This document shows, in pieces, positions 33,994-46,413 of a DNA stretch of 64,000 bases; position 1 is the stretch's first letter; every line of letters begins with the position of its first letter. Under the pieces are notes generated by a model. It made no database searches. It was not told the DNA's origin and worked only from the letters and a program-made list of their open reading frames with translations. The DNA is taken from contig NC_058147.1 of assembly GCF_011075055.1 (NCBI RefSeq), positions 13,764,001 to 13,828,000 on the forward strand, given 5' to 3'. The DNA is from Mangifera indica. Taxonomy: Eukaryota > Streptophyta > Magnoliopsida > Sapindales > Anacardiaceae. The translations under genes and the position numbers were made by a program.

Positions 33994-34253
33994 ATGTTGC
34001 CTTCTATGGTGTTTGATTTGAGGTTTGAAGCTTGTAACACTAAGTGTCAAATAAGCAATGTTAACCTTGATGAATACAACTACACTATCTTCATTAAAGA
34101 TATGAAGAAATGTATAGCATACAAAAATGAAAAAGTCCAATTATATCATGGGGAGAGGATAAGGGTAAAGGCAAATGTGCCAAACGGGGAGGTTAGGCAT
34201 ATCAAAGATAGTGATAAAGATATGACTTATTTGTTTGAGCAGTATGACAATGT
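33994..34253 (+). pseudogene. Reading frame at the end of the truncated MULE, possible transposase N-terminal domain
   Basis: About 87 codons opening MLPSMVFDLRFEACNTK, with DEYNYTIFIKDMKKCI, VQLYHGERI and HIKDSDKDMTYLFEQ. The pattern (short strands, a charged D--K-D-ME/MTYLF end) is like the N-terminal PB1-like domain of plant MULE transposases. The frame runs on, without a stop, into unit X at 34254, so a chimeric 143-codon frame results. Assignment is weak. Confidence 0.35.
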
Positions 34254-34903
34254 TGTTGGAAATAATTTAGCACAAAAGTTTATAAAGACTGCTATGAATA
34301 TGTATGGAAAGAATTCAACAAAAAAGTATGAAAGATGGTGGAAAATATGGCAAGATTATGTATCTATCAATTGCTTAGCCCCATCAACACTTAAGAATTT
34401 TGATGAATTGTCTACCCCTTTCTAGACTCAAGAATATTGATAATTGAAAAGATTTGAACATACATGTAGATCATGTTAAAATACAACACAATGATTTACA
34501 TAATAATAACTAGAGTTTCCCTTAAGCCATTAAATTAGTAACACGTCAAGTATAAGTAAAAACTTTTAATCATAAATTGATCAATTACTTCATCATTTGC
34601 ACTCATGGTGCCATTTAAGTCTAATTAAGTTGGTGATTTGAAAGTTTCTTTTTTTTTTAAATATATATAAAATGTTTTTAATCTTATGTTAGATCAATTC
34701 TTGAAAGAATTTACTACAAAAATTGAAAGACATTATGAGTTTGTCAGGTGTTTAGAAATAGATTATATACAAGATTTGTCAGTTATGTTCTACACCAAAA
34801 CTTTAAGGAATATGATTTAAGGAATATCTTACCATTTTCCTATCCTTTTCAAGACTTTAGTTTAATAATGTATTTCCCATCCCTATCAAGACGTAAGAAC
34901 ATT
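34254..34903 (+). repeat. Repeat unit X, copy 2
   Basis: 650 bp, nearly identical to copy 3 (35722-36357). First part coding-like: AMNMYGKNSTKKYERWWKIW, then CLAPSTLKNFDELSTPF and a stop at 34423. A 250-bp AT-rich stretch ends TTATGTTAG, followed by LKEFT-KIERHYEF and YIQDLSVMFYTK. Directly after GAACATT the movement-protein fragment begins. Confidence 0.85.
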
Positions 34904-35290
34904 CAACACTTTGATTTCTCCATCAATTGTAAAAATCAAAGAATATGTTCGAAGTATTTCTTTTAGCAGCTATCAACTTCTAACTTCAAAAGCTAAACAA
35001 TATGCTAGCTTAGATTATCTAGCTCACTTTACTAACGAGAGGATCTTTAAGGGATATACTCAACTTCACTTTAAGGAGATCAGTTTTGCTTTTACCTTCC
35101 ATGGATAGAAGGGCTTACCTATTACTTCAAGGATCTCTCTCCTTGATACAAGATCTCTAAACATTAAACATGCCCGTCCTGGCACTGTTCAAACCACATT
35201 GATGTTAGGTTTTCAAGGTGTCGATAACCGGTACTGCAATAGAATTAAAAATTTTTTTAAATATAACAATCCTAAAAACCTTATCCAAGC
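34903..35290 (+). pseudogene. Second movement-protein-like fragment, with premature stop
   Basis: Matches 25330-25720 closely. The frame is interrupted by TAG at 35106-35108, where the 25-kb copy has CAG. The LLDTR and LGT blocks persist beyond that stop. Together with units X on both sides it looks like a rearranged endogenous pararetrovirus; no intact viral gene is present. See 25330-25702 for reasons and doubts. Confidence 0.5.
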
Positions 35291-35721
35291 TACCATTTTA
35301 TACATATAATTCATTAACATGTTAAACACTCATAGGGTGTTTAGAACTATATTTGCGTTTGATGGCTCTTTCAAAACTTCACGTGGTTTGAGATTGTTTT
35401 CTATACAACCCTCGAGTGGCAATGCCTTGATATCTACATAGAGAACAAACACAAAAGAGACAAATCCAAATAAAGAGGTTGCTAGGGCTCTTATGTTCAC
35501 AAGAGAAGTAAAGAAAGCACAGGAACTTGTGACAATAAGGGGTTTTATGTTCTGTGTGTATGTGTGTTCTCTCATTACATGAACAAATGTCTTATTTATA
35601 TACAAGTGAAGTTCATGCATGACTGGAAGTCCATTCACGCATAACTCTCCTTTATGACACATGCACAATTGACACATAAGTGATGTTGATCAACATTTTT
35701 CTTTTTCATGGTACCGGTCTG
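35291..35721. repeat. Tail repeat, second copy
   Basis: Direct relative of 25703-26095, about 60 bp longer owing to ATTTATATACAAGTGAAGTT and a TTCACAAGAGAAGTAAAG insert absent from the 25-kb copy. The minus strand has TATATAAATAAG near 35590, a TATA-like box. It breaks off at GGTACCGGTCTG and unit X copy 3 starts. Confidence 0.6.
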
Positions 35722-36357
35722 TGTTGGAAATAATTTAGCACAAAAGGTTATAAAGACTGCTATGAATATGTATGGAAAGAATTCAACAAAAAAGTATGAA
35801 AGATGGTGGAAAATATGGCAAGATTATGTATCTGTCAATTGCTTAGCCCCATCAACACTTAAGAATTTTGATGAATTGTCTACCCCTTTCTAGACTCAAG
35901 AATATTGATAATTAAAAAGATTTGAACATACCTGCAGATCATGTTAAAATAAAACACAATGAATTACAAAATAATAACTAGAGTTTCCCTTAAGCCATTA
36001 AATTAGTAACATATCAAGTATAAGTAAAAACTTTTAATCATAAATTGATCAACTACTTCATCATTTGCACTCATGGTGCCATTTAAGTCTAATTAAGTTG
36101 GTGATTTGAAAGTTTCTTTTTTTTTTAAATATATATAAAATGTTTTTAATCTTATGTTAGATCAATTCTTGAAAGAATTTACTGCAAAAATTGAAAGACA
36201 TTATGAGTTTAGCAGGTGTTTAGAAATAGATTATATACAAGATTTGTCAGTTATGTTCTACACCAAAACTTTAAGGAATATCTTACCATTTTCCTGTCCT
36301 TTTCAAGACTTTAGTTTAATAATGTATTTCCCATCCCTATCAAGACGTAAGAACATT
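35722..36357 (+). repeat. Repeat unit X, copy 3
   Basis: Nearly identical to copy 2; the most visible difference is a 14-bp duplication (ATGATTTAAGGAAT) present only in copy 2 near 34810. It continues beyond 36357 into GGCAAGAGCTAAGACACAAAGC, text also found degenerated in copy 4. Confidence 0.85.
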
Positions 36358-37089
36358 GGCAAGAGCTAAGACACAAAGCCCCCAAGGTTCAATGTAATAA
36401 TAAACACTCCTCTAAGGTTTCCAAAATAACAAAACCCCATAATCATCAATGAATTGTTAAAACTTATACTTGTTTTAGTGTTGGAACTCGAATATGTTCA
36501 TATGTTAGGTGTTTCTCTTTCAATGAGAATTCATAACCGAGTGAAAGGAGATTGTCTACACTAAAAACTATAAGAAAGTGTTAAAATCCCAGTTAAAATG
36601 GAATTGGGTATTTTTCATATCCAACGTTGACTATTTCACATAGGATTAGGATTAAGCTTTTCTTAGCTATATAGGAAAGGCATTTTAATTAGTTTTTTAA
36701 ACAAATAAATTAAGTTAATGTTTTACTCACTCTTATCAAAGCTAAAAAATTTGTTTGTATTCACTTTCCACTTTTTACTCAGTTTGTTTATTTAATTGCA
36801 TCATTGATCTTTCATTTTGCATTATATTAAATTCAATTGAAATATTTGTTTTTGGTGCTTCAGTCACACACAACAATTAGAAGTTATTCAGTATTAATCA
36901 AATTGCTCTCCACTCTTTATCTTAACACCTAAAATTTAACAATTTAAGATTTTTGTTATTTTAGAAACCTTAGGAAAATTTTTGTTATTCAATCATACCT
37001 TAATGGGAAAATGTTATTAACTCTTTTGATAGACATATTTAGGTATATCATAACTATATGGCAGGTTTTATGAAAAAATAATAACATAT

Positions 37090-37640
37090 TTATAAACAAA
37101 GCTTTCAATAAAAAAAATGGATCAAATTTTTTAGACCATATCATAGATTGCTTTTGGAAAAAATAAACGCAAAAATTTGAAAGATAGTTATGGCTTTGTT
37201 GTGTCTTTAGAAAGGGACTTTACAATAGACATGTCAAGAACGTCCAACATGAAAGACTAACAAATCTTATACAAGAGACTTGTTAAGAGCATCCAACATA
37301 AAAGATTTTAACGGCTCTTGCAATATTCAAATACAACTTAAACAATCCCTTACTCTTCTCAAATCTTTGTCATTATCAAGACATAAAATCCTTGATAAGA
37401 GTTAAGATATGGCCTTCTTAAGGTTTGTTGTGATAAGAAAACTCTTCAAAGGTTTTTGAAATAATAAAAATCACCCTGATTTTACTAACCATTAAAAATT
37501 ATGCCATTAAAACTTATGCTATTATAAATTATTTAATATTTATCATATTGTCATCTTATTATTTATTTTAACATTTAAAATTATACCAAAAAAAATTTAA
37601 TTTTTAGAAAACCTTGGAGAATTTATAAACATACAGTTAG
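37090..37640 (+). repeat. Repeat unit X, copy 4 (degenerate)
   Basis: Blocks in the same order as the second half of X plus its downstream part: GATCAAATTTTTTAGACC, AAAAATTTGAAAGATAGTTATG, TATCAAGACATAAAATCC, AAGAGTTAAGATATGG, then AAACTCTTCAAAGGTTTTTGAAATAAT, similar to 36370-36430. Diverged, no frame. Confidence 0.6.
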
Positions 37641-39085
37641 ACCCTAATGTTAATGCGATTTCTCATCACTAAATGATATACATAATTTAGAGTCTTGTAT
37701 AAGATAAACTACAATAGCAGTCATTAGAATTTGAAAAGATTTGGATAAATCTACTATGAGTGTGTGAGAAGATGAGTTGAGACATCTAAATGAAATAGAT
37801 GTGACACATCAGTTAATAAGTGGTTCAACCTGATGATCAAAATGTCTACGTACATGGTGTTAACACTAGTATGAGTATAATACAAGCATGACACAAGATG
37901 TTGTGTATTGTGAATTGTATTCTCTTTGTTCTCTCTCCTTCTTCTATCTTTTTTCTTTTTATATACAATTTTTAAAGGAAAGGTGTATTTGAAACTCCTT
38001 TAATTTATGACCTTCATCCATTATTTGAATTTAAATAGGAAGGAGTTATGTCTTTATTAATGACATCTTGTTTATGGGGTGGTTGACTTCTGATTGGGTG
38101 ATCATTATAACAATAACATGTCATAGAATCTAGATGAGACCCTTTTTGAAAACTACATGAAAACCTTCTTATTTATGATTTATAGAGTTAAAGTTTTCTT
38201 GCCTTTAGTCGTTTGTCGAGATGTCTAGGTCTTGATCCATTGTGGGCTTCAAGGTCAAGAGTTACTTAGTTGTTGTCCACTAGTCATTGTATCTAAATAT
38301 ATTTTGAGGAACATTGGGTGATCAATTTGACCACATAAAATTTCCTCTTAGTTCTTGAAGTGCGAGAAAATTTTAAGAACTTCAAGAATCTTCCACTAAG
38401 TAAAGATCCTATTGCAACTTTTTGGATTATGTAAGTCACAACTATCATTGCATTGTATGTTTTAAGTGATGCATCTATCTTATCACTTCATCTTTACTTA
38501 TAGAATACAATTAGACATGTGTTGCTTGCATCAATGGATGGTCAACATATGTTCATGTATAGATTAAATGGTTATGATTGATGGTTTTTGCACTTGGAGT
38601 GCAAATTTTCCATAAAGTTTTCCACTCTTTTTGAATGCTTCAGAAATTGTCTTTAGCTATTTTCCTTTGAGTTTGATGGAGGAGGGAAGTTTGATGTCTA
38701 AAGCTTCTATGGAAGAAGATGATCTAAAAAGTGGTTTTCATGATGATATCTCTTATTTTTGACAGATTTCTCATGTTTGTCTTCCTCTACATTTTTTGTT
38801 ATTATGTAGCTACCATAGTATGGTGGTGGTGTCATTCACTATGATGGTTTTCCTTATGTGGGTAGACTATCATTCCTCCATGAACCTTCATAGTGGTTTT
38901 TTGTGTTGACTCTTGCTTTAGTCATTGGTTTAGCTTTGTCTCGATAAATAACAAAAGAAAGTTGCTTGTTTCATTAACAACTAAGCTAGATGGGGGTGAA
39001 AAAGTCACTTAAGATGGTATTTAGATGTCTTCCTAGAAGTTTGAAATATCCTTGGACCTACATCTTCCCTATAAGGGTATCCCAA
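37641..39085. other. Intergenic interval with a repeat shared with 48.9-49.2 kb
   Basis: No gene supported. 37990-38300 resembles 48920-49170: ATTAATGACATCTTGTTTAT against ATTAGTGAAATCTTGTTTAT, GATGAGACCCTTTTTG against AGTGAGATCCTTTTTG, and a final CACTAGTCATTG/TACTAATC stretch. Both are on the plus strand and flank the J-E block. Confidence 0.45.
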
Positions 39086-40226
39086 TGTAACACCCTTTCC
39101 AAATGTACTAACTAGGCATGTATCATAACTTTGCTCATAGTTATATTGTTCCATAAATTTGTGTATTGGAACGACAAAACTTAACTTGAAATGACCATTC
39201 GACTTTTCACTTGAAATGATTATTAATAATTATGGAATGGTTGCTCACTTTTACTTTGTAACAGACGTCGCTCCTTAGAAAAGTTAATCGTTCACTACAA
39301 CTTCCATAAATTCTATAGTAATTGTTCACTTTCAATGAACAACTACCCAACATAACTTTTTCAATGGGGGGAACAATCATCCTTGACCTTGGAAACTTGC
39401 TTTTCATCATATCTAGAAATTTTGATATACTATTTTATGAGAAAAATTCTACAATTTCAATCACAAATTCTTGTCTCTAAGCTATCTAAAGGTCATATTA
39501 TCTCTCTTTTCTTTTTATTAGATGTAACATCATAACATATGATAATCCATTCTAACATTGCAATAATTCCAATTTATCAATCATAAGTATCATCATATCA
39601 TAAAATCAACAATTTCACCATTAATACAAACTTAAAATCATGCTTGACTATGATGATTATCATGTTCAACATTCGTTTAACAACATATTATTGGGAAAGC
39701 GATTTAACAACATTACACATGTATTTCATGCAACATCTATACTCTTATGCAAAAGAGAGATCTTCTACTTACCTCTCTTCTGAGGATATCAATAGTTCTT
39801 CAAGTTGGACATTTTGGATCCTTAAATCTAGAACATCTTGCTAAAATCTTGCTCTCAACTTTTTATGTAAACAAAAATGTTTAAAATGTGTAACATCTTT
39901 TTAGAAATAAGACTTTTTTATGTAAAATTTTTAAAATAACTATCAAAACATGTGTTCCCCCTTAACCAAAAGAGCATTCAAGACAATTATCTTCATTAAG
40001 ATCATATGGCCCATTCTTTCAGAACCACAGTTATCCAACAACCTCTATTATGGAATGGAATTCAATCTTAAACACCCATCTATGATCATTCATTACTTAG
40101 AATGATCTATTGCTTTGGAATGAGCATTTGTCCAAGTCAAATAGTTGTTCCTTCTTGTATATTTTCTATAGTACTTAATATAATTTCTATATTAAATTAT
40201 CTCGTTAACCCAATACATGACAGTAA
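39086..40226 (-). repeat. Gypsy-type LTR J (partial, minus strand)
   Basis: On the minus strand it ends GGGTGTTACA (39086), like the LTRs of E and H, and contains AGAGGTAAGTAG (donor at 39772), the splice consensus found in the other gypsy LTRs here. No pol adjoins it. Element E inserted at its right side. Sequence otherwise differs from E, so a different family; boundaries approximate. Confidence 0.45.
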
Positions 40227-42544
40227 TGTAACAATCCTTTCTAGATACATACCCAAAGAGATGTGTTATTTGAAAACACCCTAAAACATATGCAACAGTA
40301 AAATAATGCATGGTATTTTTAATAAATAAAAGCCATATTTCCCCAAAGTGTATTAATGAACATCAATAATTATTCCAAACCAAACACGTGTTTGAAATCC
40401 CAATTTATAGAAAAAAACAACTACTTTATGATCCAAATATAAAAATCAATGCATAAATAACATAACTAGAATTAAAAAGTACAAATGACGAAAATGTTTG
40501 TTGTCTTATATAACATCTTATGCTAACCCCTAGCTCTATCATTGCCCCGCTGCTCAATGATCTTACCTACAAAATCACAAAGGAATACGGTAAGTGAAAC
40601 ACTCTCAATAAGTAGGTGTCCTTTCGATCCTATACACATAACAATAATATAATTCCGTTTATTATGTGTTTTATCTAATTGTGGTGTTTCAAATATTATG
40701 TTAACATCCCAGATACCTGCCAAATTATCTTGGCACCCTGTGCCCAAACTTGAATATTCACGTTATCCTTGATGACTAATATCTAGCAATGTATGTCAAC
40801 ATCTCGAATGTTTGGTGAAAGCACGTGATATCCTAGATGTCATTTATATGGTGTACCTTGTACATATGTTGGATGGGCTTTGGGCCAGGGTCATATAGAC
40901 GGTTACACAAACTAACTTCGTTGCTTTTATAGTCACACTGCACATAGCTTGATGGCATAGTTCACATAACTCTATCACAAGTCACATTGCATATAGCTTG
41001 ATGATAAGTCACACAAAATATAGCCTAATGACAAGTCCATACTGCATTTAGCTGGGTGGAATAACCACATTGTATATAGCCTAATGGTGATAATAAGATA
41101 ATACATCATTTAAATTTTTGACTTGGAATCACTCTAGTCTGGATCAATGTCTTCGTTCACATAATTAGGCACACCCATAACAATTCTCATCTCATAATGC
41201 CTTTATTAGAGCCTTATCATTGATTTTTCTCATGTTTATCCCTTATAAGGGGAAAATGGTCAATACTGTAGTTATACATAAGCATTGTTAACATTCAAAA
41301 CCTTTTTTCTATTTCCCCCAATTATACATGGTGTGTATGAATCCTTCCTACATGGCCATACAATTAGCTAATGTAGGGCATGTAATGCAAAATGTCATAT
41401 ATGACCGTGTGTCCTAAACCATATGGGTATGTATCAATTCCTAAATTAACATGTCCGTGGCTTAACCTAACATGGGAACTATTCTTACCTAAATATACAT
41501 GACCATGTGTCGAGCAACACACAAGCATGTAGTGTTAAATTGCAGAACTATAAACTGAATTTCCATTACATTTTCTAGCCAACACAAAAATCCAAATCGC
41601 CCAAAACAAACTCAAATCATTTGGCTATATGACTATGTTATTTTTCACACAATAGTATAGGCAAACACGCACAAGTGTATGAGTATGTTTATTCAACATA
41701 TAACCTAGCTTTCCAGTACTACACCTGTAATTATCAATTTTCATATCTTTGATTTAATCATTACCATCCTAGTCAAGCAAAAATTGTTTAAGATTAATAA
41801 TAATATCCTATGTAGTTCTTCACTAACTCTTAATTTCAGCCATGGTATATCAAACACAGTAAATACATTTACATATTCCAGATTATGCCATTACTAAGAT
41901 TTTGCATTAATAACCCCAACATAATCATATGAGTTATTACATAATTAGAATTATGTCCATACATTAATTTGATAATCAACCATATATATAATGGTTTGTC
42001 CATAATCAGATAAGAAGAGGTTCACCGTACTTACCTATTTCCCAATGAGGTAGTTAGTCATCAAGTGGCAAGAATTTTCTCAGTAATGCCTTATGTTTCC
42101 TTGGCTCAAAGACTTCAAAAATCCCTTCAGCTCTTTCAACTTTCTCTATTTTAGTGAATATAGTAGCAAAAGTGAGCCAAAATATGTTTGGAGTCTTTTT
42201 ATTTTAACTGCAACGTACGATACATGGTTATGTGCCTTACTATACATGGGCATGTATGTCGTTACCCAAAAAGATAGTTTTTGAAATTGTTGCAAAATTG
42301 ATTCTTGTCCAAAATTCAAATGCATTGACCATGCAAGGATGTGTACACCAATATACACAGACGTATATGTCTTCCAAACTTGTCCAATTCTTATGCGTCA
42401 TATTGGAAAAGACTATTTTGCCTATTCTATCATATATAGAGGTGTATAACCTACTACTGTTCCAAAATAACACATATGCAAAAATAAACATATCCATAAG
42501 GTAAAAATATATAAATACCTTTGGATAGACCTATGAGTGCTACA
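40227..42544 (-). repeat. 3' LTR of gypsy element E
   Basis: On the minus strand it starts TGTAGCACTCATAGG and ends ATTGTTACA. It carries a donor-like AGGTAAGTAC (intron start 42034) and an acceptor-like GATTTTGTAG/G (intron end 40567). Several short frames inside have no counterpart in the other LTR. Confidence 0.92.
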
Positions 42545-42700
42545 TTTCTCTTTAAGTTAGAGCTATGTCCACAATGGTCTATAACTACCTATAAAGCATT
42601 AAAACCACTTATGAGCTCAAGCTCAGTTAAGTTGAGCTCGTTTAAACCAAGCTCAAGCTTAAATAGGCTTGGTTCAGATCTAACCCTATCTCTGACCTCA
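42545..42700. other. Low-complexity AGCTCAAGCTC segment between the integrase remnant and the LTR of E
   Basis: 42610-42665 is built of GAGCTCAAGCTCAG, GTTGAGCTCG and AAGCTCAAGCTT words, typical of decayed plant DNA-transposon ends. It sits where the integrase catalytic core should be, so it may be an insertion that accompanied the loss. Confidence 0.55.
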
Positions 42701-44990
42701 ATAACTCAACCACGATGTTTATAGAAATTTGTTCATATTTCCACTTAGGAATGGTCAAAGGCTATAATAAACCAGATGGTCTCTAGTGCTTAACCTTAAC
42801 TTGTTGGCATACCAAACACTTGGCAACAAAATCAATTACATCCTTCTTCAAGCCAGACTACTAAAATAACCTTTTTAGATCTTGATACATTTTTACACTC
42901 TTAGGGTAAGCAGTGTAAAAGGAACTGTAAGCCTTTATAAGGATTCTACTACTTAAATCAACGTCACAAGGAACATAAACCCAATCTCGAAACCTAAATA
43001 CATCATCAGTCATAGTAAACTCTACCTTAGTATCCTTGGTAACTCTTTGCCTTATTTATACATATTACTCATCTATCAATTATGCTATATGGATCTCATC
43101 CAAAAGAGTTGACTGAATCTTTAATCTAGCCATCAACCCAATAACCAACTCTATCTTCTTCCTTACCAAATCCTATTGCAACTCATGACAAGTAGTGATA
43201 TGTGATAAGACCACTTTTCTTCTCAAAACATCTACCATGGCATTGGTTTTACCTTAGTGGCATCTAATAGTATAATCATAATTCTTTACTTGCTTCAACC
43301 ACCTTCTTTGTCTTATATTCAACTCTTCTAGGTGAAGAAATATTTTAAACTTTTATGGTCAGTGTGTATATTACACTTTACTTTATATAGGTAATGTCGC
43401 TAAATTTTCAGAGCAAACACTACTACGGCTAAGTCTAAGTCATAAGTATGGTATTGAGTCTTATAATCTTTAAGTTATTAAGAGGTATATGTAATCACCT
43501 TACCTCTCTACATCAATACAACTCTCAAACCGAGGTGAGAAGCATCTATATACAAGTCATATTCCTCACTTTCAATCAGTAATGCCAAAACTTTTGTCAA
43601 AGTCAATCTCAATTTTAGTTATTGAAAACTCCTCTCACAAGTATCAAACATTCTAAAAAGAGCATTACTCTTAGTTAACTCAGTCAACAGTTGAGCCAAC
43701 TTGGCAAAGCCCATTATGAACCATTTATGGTACCTTGCAAAAATTAGAAAACTTTAAACCTACCTAGTTGTCTCAGGTCTTTGCCAATTCAATACAACCT
43801 TAAAATTACTTGATTCCACCAAGATAACATCAGCTGACATAATATGCCCTATGAATGCCATTTAATCCAATCAAAACTTACACTTGGAGAACTTATCATA
43901 TAACTACTTATCACATAATCTTTACAACACAAATCTCAAGTATTGCTCATACTTCTCTTGAGTACTAAAATATACCAAAATATTATTGATAGACATGAGT
44001 ATGAATTTGTCAAGGCAATCTTGGAAAATCATATTCATCAGGTCTATGAAGACTATCAGAGCATTAGTAAAGTTGAAGGGTATCACCACAAACTTATAGT
44101 GTTCGTATCTTATCTTGAATGCAATCTTTGAAATATTTCTCTCAACCACTCAAACTTGATGATACCCTGAACTCAAGGTAATTTTCAAAAATATCAAAAC
44201 ACTCTTCAATTAATCAAACAAGTCATCAATTCTTGATAATGGATATTTATTTTTAACTGTCACCTTATTCAACTCAATGTAATAAATGCACATGTGCGTA
44301 GACTATCTTTTATTTTTCACAAAGAGGATTGGTGCACCCCAAAGTGAATGGCTCGGGCTGATGAAATCATTATCTTGAATCTCTTACAATTGCTTCTTCA
44401 ATTCTTGAAGTTTGGTTGGGACCATTCTATTAGATGCTTTAGAGATAGGTGTCGTCCTAAGAGCCAACTCAATACTAAACTCTACCTCTCTCTTCGACGT
44501 CAACCCTAACAAGTCATTAGAAATTAGATCTTGAAACTTACACACAACGAAAGTGGACTACAAACTTAAGACTTTCTCATTTGATCTATTTACCACATAA
44601 GCCAAGTAATTTATATAACCCTTACTTAGAGTTTTCCTTACTTTAATGCTTATGATCATCATACTCAACACAAAGACCTCATCAAAATGTGAATTCCTCA
44701 CAATCTTCTTGATAGAATTGAACTTTCATTTTTCTATATTCAATCTTAACTCTATACCGACTCAAGAAGTTCATAGCTAAAATCATATCAAAGTTGGGCA
44801 TGTCAAATATAATCAAATCAAAGACCATCTCTTGACCTTCAAAGTTACTATCTCATTAAACAGACATTTCAATGCATATATGGTCAACTAGTGTAGGCTC
44901 TAATCTTAATCTATCAATAATCCCTTATGTAATAAAACTATAAGTGGTATTAAAATCAATTAGCACATACAATGGATAAGAATGAAAAAG
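42700..44990 (-). pseudogene. Gypsy pol remnant of element E: protease end, reverse transcriptase, RNase H, integrase zinc segment
   Basis: Minus strand, right to left. FDMPNFDMILAMNFLSRYRV (about 44800) is the end of the protease region. RT follows: WGAPILFVKNKR (about 44330), KIRYEHYKFVVIPFNFTNA, and ILMSINNILVYFSTQEKYEQ (about 43980), where SINNIL replaces the catalytic IDDIL, both aspartates being Asn through G-to-A changes. Near 42800-42890 the integrase zinc segment reads SGLKKDVIDFVAKCLVCQQVKVKH, preceded by two stops at usual Trp positions. The frame stops at about 42700, before the DDE core. Confidence 0.88.
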
Positions 44991-44999
44991 TAACTAACC

Positions 45000-46300
45000 T
45001 ATCATTATTAATTGGTTGGTTTTAGCCTAGGTCTGAGTGGCTACAAATACTTTGGGCTATCCTCCCTTAATAGTCTACTTAGTAGAGGTGTACTTACATG
45101 CAAAATGGTTTGGTTGCTTATATTTGTAACACAATCTCTGCCTTACACAATTACCAATGTGTTTGCGCCTATACTTGTAATAAGGAGAATGACTATCATA
45201 CCTCGGTTAGCCCCCGTACCATGGCTACTCATATTATCTCAACCTTTTGCCCTTCTAGTTCCTCTTGGATCTTTTGGAATGGAATCTCTTATTGCCTTTG
45301 GAATCTTGGTTACTTTTCTCATAATTGTTACTAGATACTACTTGATCATATCTCAAGGTTAAGATTACTGATGTGGGTTGCTTTATCATGCCTCACTCTT
45401 AGGTTATCTTTAATCTCATGGCTTCTAATCTTTAGGCTCTACTCAATACCTCTAAATATGCTTTAGGAAGGTTGTCTCCAATCAATAAATCTTTAGCAAT
45501 CTCTAATCTCAGATCGTTGATCAAATTTCCATTTTGCTTTTATCATTGTTGGCTACAGTAGAGGCTTATTGAATAAGTACATTGATTTTGGTGGAGACCT
45601 CTTTCATTATCATGCATTCCTATCTCAAATTAAGGTACTTCTTTGCTTGAACATACAGGATATAAATTGACAAATATTATCTCTCAAAAGTCTCTCTAAA
45701 CGCAGCTTATGTCATCATATCAGTCTTACAAGTATCACTTAACATCCATCACCTTATCTTAGCATCATCTCTAAGCAAGTAACTAGCATATCAGATCCTT
45801 TAATTACATGTCATCTCAAAAAGTCTTATAGTCTTAACAACCTCAAGCCACTCCTCAGTTAAAACAGATCTAGTCTTTATACCACTATGAAATTCCAAAT
45901 GCTAATATCTGCTAGCTAAACTATATATGGGGTGGAGTGTCCCTACTATCACTAGTAACAATGGCCTTCTAAACCTATTTACTCATTTAATCTAGTTGAA
46001 GCAATAAATCTATAACTATTAGATGCTCAACAATATGAGAGACCTCAACTAGATGTCCCACACTTTTAAATGCCTCATGATTTTTTCGAGAACCTACTAA
46101 ACAATTTGTTGAATTATAGAACTATCAATTTGTGGTGTTTCAACTGCATTAAAGGCCCGTCCTTGTGTGTATCCTTGGCTGCCCTATAAAGTAGGGACAC
46201 TTTAATCATTAACTATGAGTCTCTCAGATCTCCTTATCTTGAAATCACACATATGTTTAAACATATATACCATAACTCAAATGCAAGTTAAATAATACCC
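45000..46300 (-). pseudogene. Gypsy gag remnant of element E
   Basis: Minus strand. AKIR-stop-WMLSDTC and MT-stop-AAFRETFER match the W-----R--TWAEF---F block of gypsy gag; AKKYLNLR-stop-ECMIMKEV matches the EFLNL-QG-M-V-EY block (about 45600-45760). Two Cys-rich segments near 45110-45180 read CYKYRRKHIGNC and CYKYKQPNHFACK, where the second Cys of each is Tyr (TGT to TAT). No frame remains open. Confidence 0.8.
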
Positions 46301-46385
46301 ATAGTGGTTAACACAAGAGAATGATCAACATTGCATGAGAGGTTACTCAATTACTTATGCATATAAAGACACTTAACATCTTTGG

Positions 46386-46410
46386 GTTCCAAACCATGTT
46401 GTGATACTAA
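46386..46410 (-). promoter_or_regulatory. Primer-binding region of element E
   Basis: On the minus strand, just inside the 5' LTR, the sequence reads TTTTAGTATCACAACATGG, a mutated form of TTTTGGTATCAGAGCATGG used by gypsy chromovirus elements. Confidence 0.65.
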
Positions 46411-46413
46411 AAA

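Larger units (their letters stand above)
31475..34253 (+). mobile_element. Truncated Mutator-like element (MULE), 5' part
   Basis: It starts GGCCAAACGACAATTTCTCACCC, a terminal type shared with the MULE-like element at 27740. Then follow a long non-coding leader, degenerate repeats (32800-33960) and a short reading frame (33994-34253). The element is cut at 34253, where unit X copy 2 begins; no transposase core, no other terminal repeat and no target duplication were found. Since X copy 1 stops at its left end, it may have inserted into an X unit. Confidence 0.5.

Noticed and set aside
42093..42724. Several overlapping frames on both strands
   Set aside because: They fall in the 3' LTR of element E and the adjoining low-complexity tract; the corresponding part of the 5' LTR (48.3-48.7 kb) does not preserve them.
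45012..45362. Plus-strand frame of 116 codons with hydrophobic segments
   Set aside because: It is antisense to the gag knuckle and linker region of element E, whose minus-strand motifs explain the sequence.
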